DNA from: Lachnospiraceae bacterium
Lineage (GTDB): Bacteria > Bacillota > Clostridia > Lachnospirales > Lachnospiraceae
Reading direction: 5' to 3'
Length of the DNA: 64,000 bases
Assembly (NCBI GenBank): GCA_025758065.1
Contig: CP107199.1
Coordinates: 1,168,501 to 1,232,500, forward strand
The stretch's first letter is position 1. Each line of letters starts with the position of its first letter. This document shows, piece after piece, positions 16,468 to 25,752 of this stretch. The position numbers and the translations under genes were made by a program. The notes under the pieces were generated by a model. It ran no database searches. It saw only the letters and a list, made by a program, of their open reading frames with translations, and was not told where the DNA came from.

Positions 16468-18126
16468 TTATTTGATTGTTTCTGTTAATTTTCCAGCCAT
16501 TTCCTTTAACCGGAATTTCTGTACTTTTCCCGTAGATGTACGGGGCCAGTCCCCATTTTTTAAATAAAAGAAATATTTAGGTACCTGGAATTTTGCCAGG
16601 TGCTCTTTGCTATAGTTTTCTACCTTTTCCCTGTTTTCCTTTGTGTCCTCATGTAACTGGATAAATGCAGCTCCCACATAACCATGTTTCTCATCCGGAA
16701 CTCCCACAACAGCAGCACTGCTGATCTGGGGACAGTTTCCAAACACATCTTCCAAAAACTTAGGAGATACATTTTCCCCGTTTATCTTATACATATCGTC
16801 TACACGGCCGGCTAAAACAAGATATCCATTTTCATCAAAGTAGCCGCAGTCTCCGGTCTTGAACCAGCCATCTTCAGTAAAGACCCGCCTGTTTGCTTCC
16901 TCCCGGTTAAAGTAGCATTTCATTACTACGCTTCCCTTACACCAGAGTTCCCCAACTTCCCCTGGTCTGCAGTCTTCTCCCGTTTTCTGGTCTGCTACAC
17001 GGTAAGCGATCTGATGTCCGCCATAAGCCTTTTCCCCGCTGCAGCCGCCAGGAAGCAGTTTCCCAACTCTGCTTTCAAGGATCTCATCCCCGTCATCAGG
17101 GGCAGTCTGCATGGATGCCCCGCATACTTCTGTCATCCCATATCCGGTGATCACATCAGATACACCAAGGTATTTTCTGATGGACGGCCATACCCAGGAA
17201 GGACATACAGCTGCAGAACAGTACACTGCATGAAGCTCCGGAAGCTCTACAAAATTTTCTTTCAGATAACTGATCAGTGACATCATCTGTGCCGGAACGC
17301 TTAAGATGTCATTTGCACCTTCAGCTTTCATAAACTGTAAAACAGGCTCCGCTGCAAATTTACCACGGCGGAATAACACAGCTCCTCCCACCAGTATGGC
17401 TGCCAGCATCCCTTCTACATATCCATAAACATGAAACATGGGAAGGGGGATGAAAATACGCCGCCCCTTCTCAAATCCTCTGTTTAAACAGCTGGCATAG
17501 GCACTTCTCATCAGCATATCATGGGTAAGTACCACACCTTTTGGTGCCTTCGTGCTTCCTGATGTATAAATGATATCTGACGGATCATGAGCGTATTCAG
17601 ATCCCCTTCGCAGGGAAAGGATCTCTCCTTTTCCTGCTGCAAGGAAATCAGCCCATTCTTTCGTAGATACACTCATATGACAGTCTGCCTGAGGCAATGT
17701 GACAACTAATTTTAAAGCTGTCTCGTTTTTTTCAAGATCAATATGACAACCTGTGATCAGATACTGAGACTGGGACTGTTCCAGTACAAACCCCAGTTCT
17801 CTGGCAGAAAGGGAAATGTTTACAGGTACCTTTACCGCGCCTATGGCATTGACTGCCAGAGCTACAAATACCTGTTCCGGGCAGTTTTCAATCTGCATAG
17901 CCACATGTTCACCAGGCTTTACACCTATGGCTGCCAGCCCTTTTGCCACCTGAAGGACTTTTTCCTTTGTTTCTTTATAGGTGAACCGCTCTCCGGGACT
18001 TACAATAAAGTCCTGATCCGGGAAACGCTCTGCTGTCTCCTCAAAAAAGCCCCATATGGTTTTTTCCTGCCAGAAAGGATATAGCGCTTCAAGCTCTCTG
18101 ATCCGGTCATCCCTGTATCCTTTCAT
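16468..18126 (-). CDS. AMP-forming acyl-CoA synthetase
   Basis: A 552-residue member of the ANL superfamily. The ATP-binding motif is IIYTSGSTKAPKGVV (about residues 190-205), followed by GYGMTEVCG and the C-terminal hinge region WFKTGDCGYFDENGYL and GRVDDMYKINGENV. The catalytic lysine is in RTSTGKVQKFRLK. It activates a carboxylic acid to its CoA thioester at the cost of ATP to AMP. The best overall resemblance is to medium-chain, carnitine and aryl-CoA ligases. The ATG at 18126 has CAGGAGATAG upstream. It gives the operon a second activation route besides the CoA-transferase. Confidence 0.88.
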   Translation of the reverse strand: MKGYRDDRIRELEALYPFWQEKTIWGFFEETAERFPDQDFIVSPGERFTYKETKEKVLQVAKGLAAIGVKPGEHVAMQIENCPEQVFVALAVNAIGAVKVPVNISLSARELGFVLEQSQSQYLITGCHIDLEKNETALKLVVTLPQADCHMSVSTKEWADFLAAGKGEILSLRRGSEYAHDPSDIIYTSGSTKAPKGVVLTHDMLMRSAYASCLNRGFEKGRRIFIPLPMFHVYGYVEGMLAAILVGGAVLFRRGKFAAEPVLQFMKAEGANDILSVPAQMMSLISYLKENFVELPELHAVYCSAAVCPSWVWPSIRKYLGVSDVITGYGMTEVCGASMQTAPDDGDEILESRVGKLLPGGCSGEKAYGGHQIAYRVADQKTGEDCRPGEVGELWCKGSVVMKCYFNREEANRRVFTEDGWFKTGDCGYFDENGYLVLAGRVDDMYKINGENVSPKFLEDVFGNCPQISSAAVVGVPDEKHGYVGAAFIQLHEDTKENREKVENYSKEHLAKFQVPKYFFYLKNGDWPRTSTGKVQKFRLKEMAGKLTETIK

Positions 18127-18149
18127 ATCTATCTCCTGTCTGTTTTCTA

Positions 18150-19439
18150 TCACCCAATAGGATACATGATACTTGCCAGAACAATTGCCTCTATCAGGAT
18201 GATAATAGAACCTACTACTGTAATAGCAAACAGATGCTTATAGCCTTCCTTATGGGTCAAACCGCAGCATGCAAGTACAGTAACCATAACGCCGTTGTGT
18301 GGCAGGGAATCCAGTGTGATGCAGGCTGCTGATGCGATCTTGTGAAGGACACCAGGATTTATACCCATTTCCAGGTATCTTGGAGCCAGTGTTTCCAGAG
18401 CCAGTGTCAGACCGCCGGAACCGGAACCGCATGCGCCAGACAGCAGTGCAGTACCAAGTGAGAAGGAGATCAGTGGAGAACCTCCCATGCTGGTTGCTAC
18501 GTTTACAAGAGTGGTATAACCTGCTGTCAGTTTTGCAACACCGCCGAAACCAACAACTGCAGAAGTTGCTACAATAGCACCCATAGCGTCACTGACGCCA
18601 CAGTTAAGGATCTCGATCTTATTATCGATCTTATCCCAGTAAAGGATAGCGATGGAGATCCATCCCATTAACAGAGTGTACAGTACGTTTACGCCAAAGA
18701 ATAACGGAATAACTACCAGTGCCAGCGGGATAAATGCGATGGCGCCGTTTCCATGCTCTTTCTGCTCATATTCTGCCATCATTTTAAGGGTTGCTGCGTC
18801 TGCACTGAAGTGCTCGCCTTTTTTACGTGCAACTTTTTCCTGCCATAAGCAGTAGAACAGTGCCAGCAGGAAGAAGGAACCTGCGATGATCGCGGAATAT
18901 ACAGGAAGGACTGTTGCAGATGTTCCCAGATATTTTACAGGGATATTGTTTACAACAGATGGAGAACCAGGTCCTAAGTTTACAGCCGTAAAGGAACCTG
19001 CTGCTACGATCGCCGGGATCAGATGTCTTGGAAGATCAGCCTTCTTAAACATATTTAATGCGATCGGATACATAACGAATACGATAACGTAGCAGGATAC
19101 ACCACCGTAGCTTAAGATCAGTGTGGTAACACATAAAACTGCAATGGTGAATTTTGTACCCAGCTTGGAAGTTAAAAGATTTGCCAGGTCTTCTGCACCG
19201 CCGCCTAACTGCATAGCCTTACCAAAGCTTGCACCCAGGAAGATCAGTGGCCAGTAATTCTTGATATAGCCCACAAATGCTTCCATGTAATCATTTGTAA
19301 GACAGTTATAAATATTTAAGCCTGACATCAGTGCCATTAAACCGGTACAAACGATCGCTGAAACTGCGATATTAACCTTTTTCCAGATCATGATAACCAG
19401 CACGATCAACGGAATGATAATTGCCAATACACTTAACAT
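18150..19439 (-). CDS. GntP family permease
   Basis: A 429-residue integral membrane protein with about twelve to fourteen segments. Family landmarks are FTAVNLGPGSPSVVNNIP, GACGSGSGGLTLALE and ITLDSLPHNGVMVTVLA. GntP-type symporters carry gluconate and other hydroxy acids, including 3-hydroxybutyrate in some bacteria. A perfect AGGAGG precedes the ATG. It lies between the acyl-CoA ligase and the MFS transporter and is the most likely importer of the pathway substrate. A hydroxy-carboxylate substrate is an inference from family and neighbours. Confidence 0.85.
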   Translation of the reverse strand: MLSVLAIIIPLIVLVIMIWKKVNIAVSAIVCTGLMALMSGLNIYNCLTNDYMEAFVGYIKNYWPLIFLGASFGKAMQLGGGAEDLANLLTSKLGTKFTIAVLCVTTLILSYGGVSCYVIVFVMYPIALNMFKKADLPRHLIPAIVAAGSFTAVNLGPGSPSVVNNIPVKYLGTSATVLPVYSAIIAGSFFLLALFYCLWQEKVARKKGEHFSADAATLKMMAEYEQKEHGNGAIAFIPLALVVIPLFFGVNVLYTLLMGWISIAILYWDKIDNKIEILNCGVSDAMGAIVATSAVVGFGGVAKLTAGYTTLVNVATSMGGSPLISFSLGTALLSGACGSGSGGLTLALETLAPRYLEMGINPGVLHKIASAACITLDSLPHNGVMVTVLACCGLTHKEGYKHLFAITVVGSIIILIEAIVLASIMYPIG

Positions 19440-19466
19440 ATGTATTTCCTCCTATAAGAGAAATAT

Positions 19467-20675
19467 TTACCCCATTTTTTTGTTTAACTGTTTTGCTCCA
19501 AAACATAATGCCGCTGCCAGAATACTGCATACTGCAGCAAAAATAAATGCACCGGAATAATTTCCTGTAGATGACTTAATGGCTGTTGCCACATTTGGTC
19601 CTACAATAGAAGCAATGCCGTATCCGGTAAAAATAATGCTGTAATTGATACCATTGTATTTTGCTCCAAATGTATCAGAGCTTAAGGCTGAGAATGTAGC
19701 TAATGTTCCACCAAAGCATACGCCGGTGATAACGATCGCTGCCACAAAAGCCGGGAATGTAGATACACTGGATAAAAATACCATGTCCAGAGCACATAAA
19801 AGCATAACCCCTATTACTACTTTATGACGCCCAAGAACATCGGAAAGGGAACCAAGAGCCAGTCTGCCCACAAAGTTGGCAACTGCCATGATACCCACTA
19901 AAAGTGCTGCCTGTGCCGCTGTGATACCTGCCACTTCCTGGCCGATCCTGGAGGCATGTCCGATGAGCATCAGACCTGCTACAGAAGCACATAAAAGTGT
20001 TGCCCATAAAAGATAACATCTTGGATCCTTTAACATTTCCCGCCATGTTTTTCCTTCCCTTGCAGCCTGGGCTGCTGCCGGTGTATATCCTTCCGGTTTC
20101 CAACCGGCCGGCGGACCGTCTATGTACCAGGATGTTGCCAGTGAAACAACTAAGAACATTCCGCCTACCAGGCGAAACGCTGTCATTACATTAAACCGGG
20201 TCAGTAAGAAATTAGCTAACGGTGCAACGATCAGGGATGCCATTCCGCAGGTTCCCACTGCCATTCCGGAAGCAAATCCCTTTTTGTCCGGAAACCAGCT
20301 GACAGCTGTTACAACACCTGGATTATAGCCAAATCCGGAGGCACAGCCTGCAAGGATACCGAAGCTTGCATACAGCATAATGATACTTCCTGCCATTCCT
20401 GTTGCAAACCAGCCAAGTCCCCACATAATACCGGCTGCGATCATCAGCTTTCTGGCTCCGAAACGCTGCAGCAGCATTCCTCCTACCAGTCCCATTAAAG
20501 CCACACACATAAGCATAATGGAATAAGCTACTGTTACCTTGCTGTAATCCCAGCCCATGTAATTTGCCAGTTCACCGGAAAATGCACTCCATGCATATAC
20601 GCCTCCGAAACAAAAGGTGTTGCAGCAAATGCAAAAAAGCATGATCCAGCGATTTTTTTGCTTTTTCATTTCCAT
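19467..20675 (-). CDS. OFA (oxalate/formate antiporter-like) MFS transporter
   Basis: A 402-residue twelve-segment carrier starting NRWIMLFCICCNTFCFGGVYAWSAF, characteristic of the OFA group of the major facilitator superfamily. It also has CASGFGYNPGVVTAVSWFPD and RLALGSLSDVLGRHK. OFA proteins exchange or take up monocarboxylates such as oxalate, formate and lactate. It begins six bases after the CoA-transferase stop codon. With the GntP permease it suggests uptake of one acid and exchange or export of another. Confidence 0.88.
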   Translation of the reverse strand: MEMKKQKNRWIMLFCICCNTFCFGGVYAWSAFSGELANYMGWDYSKVTVAYSIMLMCVALMGLVGGMLLQRFGARKLMIAAGIMWGLGWFATGMAGSIIMLYASFGILAGCASGFGYNPGVVTAVSWFPDKKGFASGMAVGTCGMASLIVAPLANFLLTRFNVMTAFRLVGGMFLVVSLATSWYIDGPPAGWKPEGYTPAAAQAAREGKTWREMLKDPRCYLLWATLLCASVAGLMLIGHASRIGQEVAGITAAQAALLVGIMAVANFVGRLALGSLSDVLGRHKVVIGVMLLCALDMVFLSSVSTFPAFVAAIVITGVCFGGTLATFSALSSDTFGAKYNGINYSIIFTGYGIASIVGPNVATAIKSSTGNYSGAFIFAAVCSILAAALCFGAKQLNKKMG

Positions 20676-20681
20676 AAACCA

Positions 20682-21992
20682 TTAACCTTTCAGAGGGATC
20701 AGACCCATTTCTTTTGCTTTTGCAAGAAGTTCATCCCTGAATTTCGGATGAGCAATCGCGATCAGATTTTCTGCTCTCTGTCTTACGGTCTTATAACGCA
20801 GTGGAGCAATACCATATTCTGTTACAATATAGTCTACATCATATCTTGGAACCGTTGTAATATTTCCAGGCTGGAAATATGGTACGATCTTGGAAATGGT
20901 GTCATTCTTTGCTGTAGAATTCAGTGCGATAATGGATTTTCCGCCTTCACTGATCTGTGCACCACGCACATGGTCTAACTGGCCGCCGATGCCGCTGTAC
21001 TGTCTTCCATTTACTGTTTCGGAATTGACCTGTCCCTGAAGATCTACTTCCAGACAGCCGTTAATAGATGTCTGCTTGTAGTTCTGACCGATGACATATG
21101 GATCATTTACATAATCAACCGGCTGCATCTGGAACATTGGGTTATGATCAATGAATTTATAAAATTCTTCGCTTCCTGCTGCCTGTGCTCCAATACAGAT
21201 ACCAGGATTTAAGGTCTTTCTCTTGTTGGTGATAACTCCTGCTTTTACCAGCTCCATCATGGCCTCTGTCAATGTCTCAGAATGGACACCCAGATCCTTT
21301 TTGTCCATCAGGTTGCGGGCAATCGCATCTGGAAGCATTCCAATACCTAACTGAATGGTTGCGCCGTCTTCAACCAGGCTTGCGCAGTAATCTGCGATCT
21401 TCTGGATCTTTTCATTTGGCTCTGCCCTGCCGATGATGTATAAAGGCGCTGTCTGCTCTACAATGTAATCTGCCTTTGCCAGTTCAAACATTCTTCCTTC
21501 TACGAAAGGCAGATCCGGATTGACCTGGGCAATGATGCGGTCTGCGGTTCTTGCTGCCGGTTCTGTAAAGCAGCAGGTATTTCCAAAGCTGCACATACCA
21601 TCTTCATTTGGAGGTGTTACCTGGATAAATGCCCAGTGTGGATTTAAATCAGGATTTTTTGCAAACATATCCGGCCAGTTGTGGAAATTGGTTCCTCCCA
21701 GATAATCTACTCTTCCTGCATGATAAGCCGGTCTTGATTTTGGTCCGATGAAAAGGGAAATATGGTGGAAATGTCCTTCGTATTTCTCTTCCAGATATTC
21801 ATTTGGTCCCGGACTCATACCGTGGATAATGATTACATTTTCCAGTTCTTTATAACGTGCAACCAGTGCATCTACCAATGCAGGCGGTTCTCCGATCCAG
21901 TCAGCAAATATGATTTTTTCTCCGGATTTAACATGGCTGACTGCTTCTGCTGCAGTGGTCATTTTATCTTTATATTTTTCGCGCCAATCCAT
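20682..21992 (-). CDS. Acetyl-CoA hydrolase/transferase family CoA-transferase
   Basis: A 436-residue class I CoA-transferase resembling 4-hydroxybutyrate and butyryl-CoA:acetate CoA-transferases (Cat1/AbfT). Visible motifs include QLGIGMLPDAIA, LGVHSETLTEAMMELV with the catalytic Glu, and YSGIGGQLDHVRGAQ. It exchanges CoA between an acyl-CoA and a free acid, usually acetate, without ATP. Start ATG 21992 has AGGAG upstream. As the second gene of the operon it probably activates the incoming acid or releases the end product. Confidence 0.88.
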   Translation of the reverse strand: MDWREKYKDKMTTAAEAVSHVKSGEKIIFADWIGEPPALVDALVARYKELENVIIIHGMSPGPNEYLEEKYEGHFHHISLFIGPKSRPAYHAGRVDYLGGTNFHNWPDMFAKNPDLNPHWAFIQVTPPNEDGMCSFGNTCCFTEPAARTADRIIAQVNPDLPFVEGRMFELAKADYIVEQTAPLYIIGRAEPNEKIQKIADYCASLVEDGATIQLGIGMLPDAIARNLMDKKDLGVHSETLTEAMMELVKAGVITNKRKTLNPGICIGAQAAGSEEFYKFIDHNPMFQMQPVDYVNDPYVIGQNYKQTSINGCLEVDLQGQVNSETVNGRQYSGIGGQLDHVRGAQISEGGKSIIALNSTAKNDTISKIVPYFQPGNITTVPRYDVDYIVTEYGIAPLRYKTVRQRAENLIAIAHPKFRDELLAKAKEMGLIPLKG

Positions 21993-22028
21993 TATTTCAA
22001 CTCCTGTTTTTCTATTTTTGATCTCAAA

Positions 22029-22787
22029 TTAGAATAAGCTGTTTCCGCCGTCTTCGATCCAGGTCTGACCTGTACAGTAGGAAGCTTCATCAGAGCCTAA
22101 GAATAATGCTACGGAAGTTGCCTCATCCGGCTCACCAAAACGTCCCATAGGAATGTTTCTTAAGAACATTTCACATCTTTCAGGATTTAATCTGGTTCCC
22201 TCTGTCAGTCTGGTTGCATGGGTTCCTGGTCCGAATGCACAAACGCGGATTCCATATTTTGCCATTTCCAAAGCTGCGAATTTGGTGAACATGGTAACGC
22301 CGCCTTTACTTGCGGAGTAAGCACCTGTATTTGGAGAAACGATCAGGGATGCTACGGAACTGGTATTTACCACAACTCCCTTAATTCCCTTATCTACCAT
22401 GTGTCTTAATACTGCCTGAGATACAAAGAATGTACCATTTAAGTTGATATCAATGACTTTGCGCCACTGCTCTTCGGTGCTGTCTAACAGAGACTGGCGT
22501 CCGATCACACCTGCAATATTAAACAGAGCGTCAATGTGCCCAAAATGCTCGATCACAGCTGCGATAGCTGCGTCAACATTTGCCTTGGATGATACATCAC
22601 ATGGAACTGTAAACACTTTGTCTTTCTTATCCCCAAATTCCTTGTCCAGTGTATCCTGCTCCAGATCCAGAGCACCTACTAAAGCACCTTCTTCTACTAA
22701 TCTGTTTACCAGATTTAACCCCAAGCCGTTGGCAGCCCCTGTTACCACACAAACTTTACCTACGTAGCGATGATGTTCATAATGCAT
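22029..22787 (-). CDS. Short-chain dehydrogenase/reductase, first gene of the sigma-54 operon
   Basis: A 252-residue classical SDR with the nucleotide motif VTGAANGLGLN, NIAGV, catalytic Ser in VNTSSVASL and Tyr-Lys in YSASKGG, and a C-terminal GQTWIEDGG. It would oxidise or reduce a hydroxyl/keto group with NAD(P)H; 3-hydroxybutyrate-type dehydrogenase activity fits the context. The open frame extends 47 codons upstream, but AGGAGGGG sits just before the ATG at 22787 and the extension covers the leader. A sigma-54 promoter lies 140 bp upstream. Confidence 0.9.
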   Translation of the reverse strand: MHYEHHRYVGKVCVVTGAANGLGLNLVNRLVEEGALVGALDLEQDTLDKEFGDKKDKVFTVPCDVSSKANVDAAIAAVIEHFGHIDALFNIAGVIGRQSLLDSTEEQWRKVIDINLNGTFFVSQAVLRHMVDKGIKGVVVNTSSVASLIVSPNTGAYSASKGGVTMFTKFAALEMAKYGIRVCAFGPGTHATRLTEGTRLNPERCEMFLRNIPMGRFGEPDEATSVALFLGSDEASYCTGQTWIEDGGNSLF

Positions 22788-22924
22788 AAAATAACCCCTC
22801 CTATAAATTTTGTTGTACGAAAGAACACATGATCTAAAACATTTCGTCATTTTTTTGTCAATCAAATGTTCCAGACGCCTGGTCTTTCTGTAACCGTCAA
22901 CTACATTATCACTAAATATTAAAA

Positions 22925-22939
22925 GCAATTATCGTGCCA
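22925..22939 (-). promoter_or_regulatory. Sigma-54 (-24/-12) promoter of the CoA-catabolic operon
   Basis: On the minus strand the sequence is TGGCAC, five bases, then TTGC, followed by TTTT. This matches the RpoN consensus TGGCAC-N5-TTGC exactly, including spacing. Transcription should start near 22913, giving a leader of about 125 bases before the SDR start codon. The leader contains a short hairpin CCAGGCGTCTGG (complement of 22870-22881 region). Two sigma-54 activator genes diverge immediately on the other side, the expected source of activator. Confidence 0.88.
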
Positions 22940-23229
22940 TCTTTTGTATTTTCTAATCTTTATGTATTGTTTACTTTTGATCTTTGTTCTTAGAAACCTT
23001 TGGTTTATCTACGTTTTTGTTATTTTTTTATCGTTTTTATAAAAATTTTATTTTTTCTTTTTTAACTGTTCTGCATATTTTTTATGCTTGTTTCTAATTT
23101 CTTTTATTGACTTTTTTCAATAACTATACTAAATTTAAGATATAAATTGAAATAATTCAATTATTATCTTAAGAAAAATCATGTTTGGAACATACAAACC
23201 ATACAATAACAAACCGAAAGGACATTTAT
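22940..23229 (+). promoter_or_regulatory. AT-rich divergent control region between the operon and its activators
   Basis: The region carries no gene. It contains several small inverted repeats that could be activator sites: AAACCTTTGGTTT, TATTGA/TCAATA and TTGAATAATTCAA-like pairs near 22990-23165. A possible plus-strand sigma-70 type promoter is TTGACT (23107-23112), 17 bases, TAAATT (23130-23135), with a weak -10. The activator's own ribosome site AAAGGAC lies just before 23230. Individual operators cannot be assigned. Confidence 0.4.
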
Positions 23230-24630
23230 ATGGCTGCCAGATCACCTCATATACGGATGCGGGATGTTTCCCGTGTCTATGATGCTTTGGAACTTGGGAT
23301 CATTATCGCTGACGGAAACGGGACAATCATCTGGGGAAACCGGTATTACAGCAGTCTCGCCCAATTTGATATCAGGGATTATTTCGGTCAGAATGTGCGA
23401 AAGATCTCCCAGCGTGAAGATGTTATACTGCCTACAGAACGGTACATGATCGATACTGTACTGGAAACCAGACAGCAGCAGACCCAGATTGTACGCTATC
23501 CCACCCAGGATTATGTACTTACTACTGCCACTCCTATTTTAAATAAAGCCGGTGAGATCGATTACATCATCTATTCAGTGAGCAATTACAGCGATCTGAT
23601 GCGCCTTCAGGAAAAAGCATCCCAATCCACCATGCGCGCCATGGCCCTGGAATCTCATCTGCGCAATATACAGGTAGACTCCAGCATTGGAAAAGACATT
23701 ATCATTGCTAATAAAGCCATGTATAACATTTACGGAAAAGCGCTCCGGTTAGCTCCCACCTCTGCTTCTGTGATGCTTACAGGTGAATCCGGAACCGGTA
23801 AAGATGTGCTTGCCCGTTTTATCCACCAGAGCAGTCTTCGCAAGCATGAAAACTTTATCCATGTAAATATGGCAACTATCCCAAAGCCATTATTTGAATC
23901 TGAGCTATTTGGATACACTCCCGGTTCTTTTACAGGTGCCGCCCGTCAGGGAAAAGAAGGCCTGATCCAGCTGGCTGATAAAGGTACCATTTTCTTAGAT
24001 GAGATCGGAGAACTTCCTTTAGATATCCAGGCAAAACTTCTCCAGGTGATCCAAAATAAGGAAGTACGGGCCATTGGCGCTGTGGAACCGGTTCCTGTAG
24101 ATTTCCGCATCATATGTGCTACCAACCGTAATTTAAAGCAGATGGTGGATGACCATGAATTCCGTCTGGATCTCTATTACCGTTTAAATGCAGTAGAACT
24201 GACGCTTCCGCCTCTGCGGGAACGCCCTGAGGACATTCCTCTGCTGTCTACCTTCTTTTTAAACCGGTATAACGAACAGAACCATACTAATAAAATATTA
24301 TCTGCTGATGCGGTACGGCTGATGCAGAAATATTCCTGGCCCGGAAATGTCCGGGAGCTGCAGCACCTGATAGAAAGTATGGTAGTCCTCTGCCAGAGTG
24401 ATACCATTACTGCAGATCAGCTTCCAGATGAACTGAAGGATACCACAGATCTTTCTTCCGGAGATACCCGGGACAAAAAAGAAATGACATTAAAGGAATG
24501 TGTAGAACAATTTGAGATCCAGTTGATCCAAAAAGCATTAAATAACACCGACTCTGCTGCAAAGGCAGCAAAAACACTGGGGATCGATGCTTCTACTCTT
24601 TGTAAGAAGAGGAAACGATATGGCATATAA
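23230..24630 (+). CDS. Sigma-54-dependent activator with PAS sensor (EBP 1)
   Basis: A 466-residue enhancer-binding protein. An N-terminal PAS domain (about 12-125: ELGIIIADGNGTIIWGNRYY) is followed by an AAA+ domain with Walker A GESGTGKD (about 185-192), the sigma-54 contact loop GSFTGA (232-237) and Walker B GTIFLDEIGEL. A C-terminal Fis-type helix-turn-helix (about 425-466) completes it. The contact loop varies from GAFTGA only at its second residue. A TTG start at 23185 is rejected: AAAGGAC precedes the ATG at 23230. It is divergent from the sigma-54 operon and is its most likely activator; the ligand is probably sensed by the PAS domain. Confidence 0.92.
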   Translation: MAARSPHIRMRDVSRVYDALELGIIIADGNGTIIWGNRYYSSLAQFDIRDYFGQNVRKISQREDVILPTERYMIDTVLETRQQQTQIVRYPTQDYVLTTATPILNKAGEIDYIIYSVSNYSDLMRLQEKASQSTMRAMALESHLRNIQVDSSIGKDIIIANKAMYNIYGKALRLAPTSASVMLTGESGTGKDVLARFIHQSSLRKHENFIHVNMATIPKPLFESELFGYTPGSFTGAARQGKEGLIQLADKGTIFLDEIGELPLDIQAKLLQVIQNKEVRAIGAVEPVPVDFRIICATNRNLKQMVDDHEFRLDLYYRLNAVELTLPPLRERPEDIPLLSTFFLNRYNEQNHTNKILSADAVRLMQKYSWPGNVRELQHLIESMVVLCQSDTITADQLPDELKDTTDLSSGDTRDKKEMTLKECVEQFEIQLIQKALNNTDSAAKAAKTLGIDASTLCKKRKRYGI

Positions 24631-25708
24631 TATTTCTGGTACTGAAAAAAAGATCATCCTTCATTCCCCGTCTATGATACAGATCTTCCAGAAGGCAAAT
24701 CTTCTTGCCTACAATCAGGCTTCTGTGCTTATTTACGGAGAAAGCGGCGTTGGAAAAAGCTTTCTGGCAGAATATATCCAGAAAAGTGGTGCTTTATCTG
24801 GTAAACCCTTTGTAAAGATCAGCTGCAGTGCTATTTCAGAGGAGCTTTTTGCCTCTGAGCTTTTCGGCTATTCTCCCAACGCCTTTACCGGTGCTTCTGC
24901 CAGTGGAAAAACCGGACTTTTAGAAGCAGCAGACCATGGAACCGTCCTTTTTGATGAGATCAATGAGCTTTCTCCCCATTGTCAGACTCTTCTTTTACAT
25001 TTTTTACAGAATAAAACTATAACCCCCATTGGTTCCCTTTCTGCCAAAGAGATCCACACCCGCATTATCTGCACTTCCGGACAGGATCTGCAGGAAATGA
25101 TCAAAGCCGGAACCTTCCGTTCAGATCTCTACTACAGGATCCGGGTAGCCAATATCCATATACCTCCTTTAAGAAAGCGAAAAGATGAAATTCCTTTATT
25201 TCTACGCTTTTTTATAGAACACTATTCGAAAGAATATGATTGTACTTTGGAAAACCAGCCAATTTCTGAAAACCAGATGACTGCATTAAGCGGGCTTGAG
25301 TGGAAAGGAAATATCAGAGAGATCTCCAATCTGTCCCAGCAGATCTGTCTGTCGGAAAACAGGAAAGAACTGATCGACTCATTTATCCATGCCCGCTGCA
25401 CACCTCTGCATACACCAAAATCCCAGTCCATCCTTCGCCCTATAAGTAATGCTGCCGCTTCCGGGAAACAGCCGGCTGATTCCAAAGATCCGGCACATTT
25501 GCTGCAGGGGGATTTAATTCCATTAAAAGAAGCCCTTCGCCAATTTGAGGCAGCTTATATACAACAGGCTTTGGACCAGACCGGGACGCTTAAGGAGGCA
25601 GCAGATGTCCTTGGTATCAGTTTCAGTTCTCTTTGCAGGAAAAAGGCAGAGCTTGGCATATCCAAAAATGCAGGTTCCGGCAAAAAAATTACCGGCCATG
25701 CCCTTTAA
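24620..25708 (+). CDS. Second sigma-54 activator, lacking a sensor domain (EBP 2)
   Basis: A 362-residue protein that begins almost directly with the AAA+ domain: Walker A GESGVGKS (about 40-47), contact loop NAFTGA (about 87-92), Walker B GTVLFDEINEL, and a C-terminal Fis-type helix-turn-helix (SLCRKKAELGI). Its start overlaps the end of EBP 1 by eleven bases, with AAGAGGAAA upstream. The C-terminal helices of the two proteins are similar (KEA..QFE..YIQQAL against KEC..QFE..LIQKAL), suggesting duplication. Without a PAS or receiver domain it may be constitutively active or work with EBP 1 in a mixed hexamer; this is inference. Confidence 0.9.
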   Translation: MAYNISGTEKKIILHSPSMIQIFQKANLLAYNQASVLIYGESGVGKSFLAEYIQKSGALSGKPFVKISCSAISEELFASELFGYSPNAFTGASASGKTGLLEAADHGTVLFDEINELSPHCQTLLLHFLQNKTITPIGSLSAKEIHTRIICTSGQDLQEMIKAGTFRSDLYYRIRVANIHIPPLRKRKDEIPLFLRFFIEHYSKEYDCTLENQPISENQMTALSGLEWKGNIREISNLSQQICLSENRKELIDSFIHARCTPLHTPKSQSILRPISNAAASGKQPADSKDPAHLLQGDLIPLKEALRQFEAAYIQQALDQTGTLKEAADVLGISFSSLCRKKAELGISKNAGSGKKITGHAL

Positions 25709-25734
25709 AAATTTAAAAGGTATGACCGGTTTTT
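25688..25734. terminator. Bidirectional terminator between EBP 2 and the FAS II operon
   Basis: ACCGGCCATGCCCTTTAAA pairs imperfectly with TTTAAAAGGTATGACCGGT. It is followed by TTTTTT on the plus strand and TTTTTTT on the minus strand, so it can stop both convergent transcripts. It overlaps the EBP 2 stop codon. Confidence 0.85.
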
Positions 25735-25752
25735 TGATGACCGCGCTGCTTA

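Noticed and set aside
9988..22787. Interpretation as a bile-acid-inducible (bai) operon
   Set aside because: An OYE-type enzyme, SDR, CoA ligase and MFS carrier are shared themes, but BaiE-type dehydratase and type III CoA-transferase are absent, and MaoC, acyl-CoA dehydrogenase and EtfBA are present instead.
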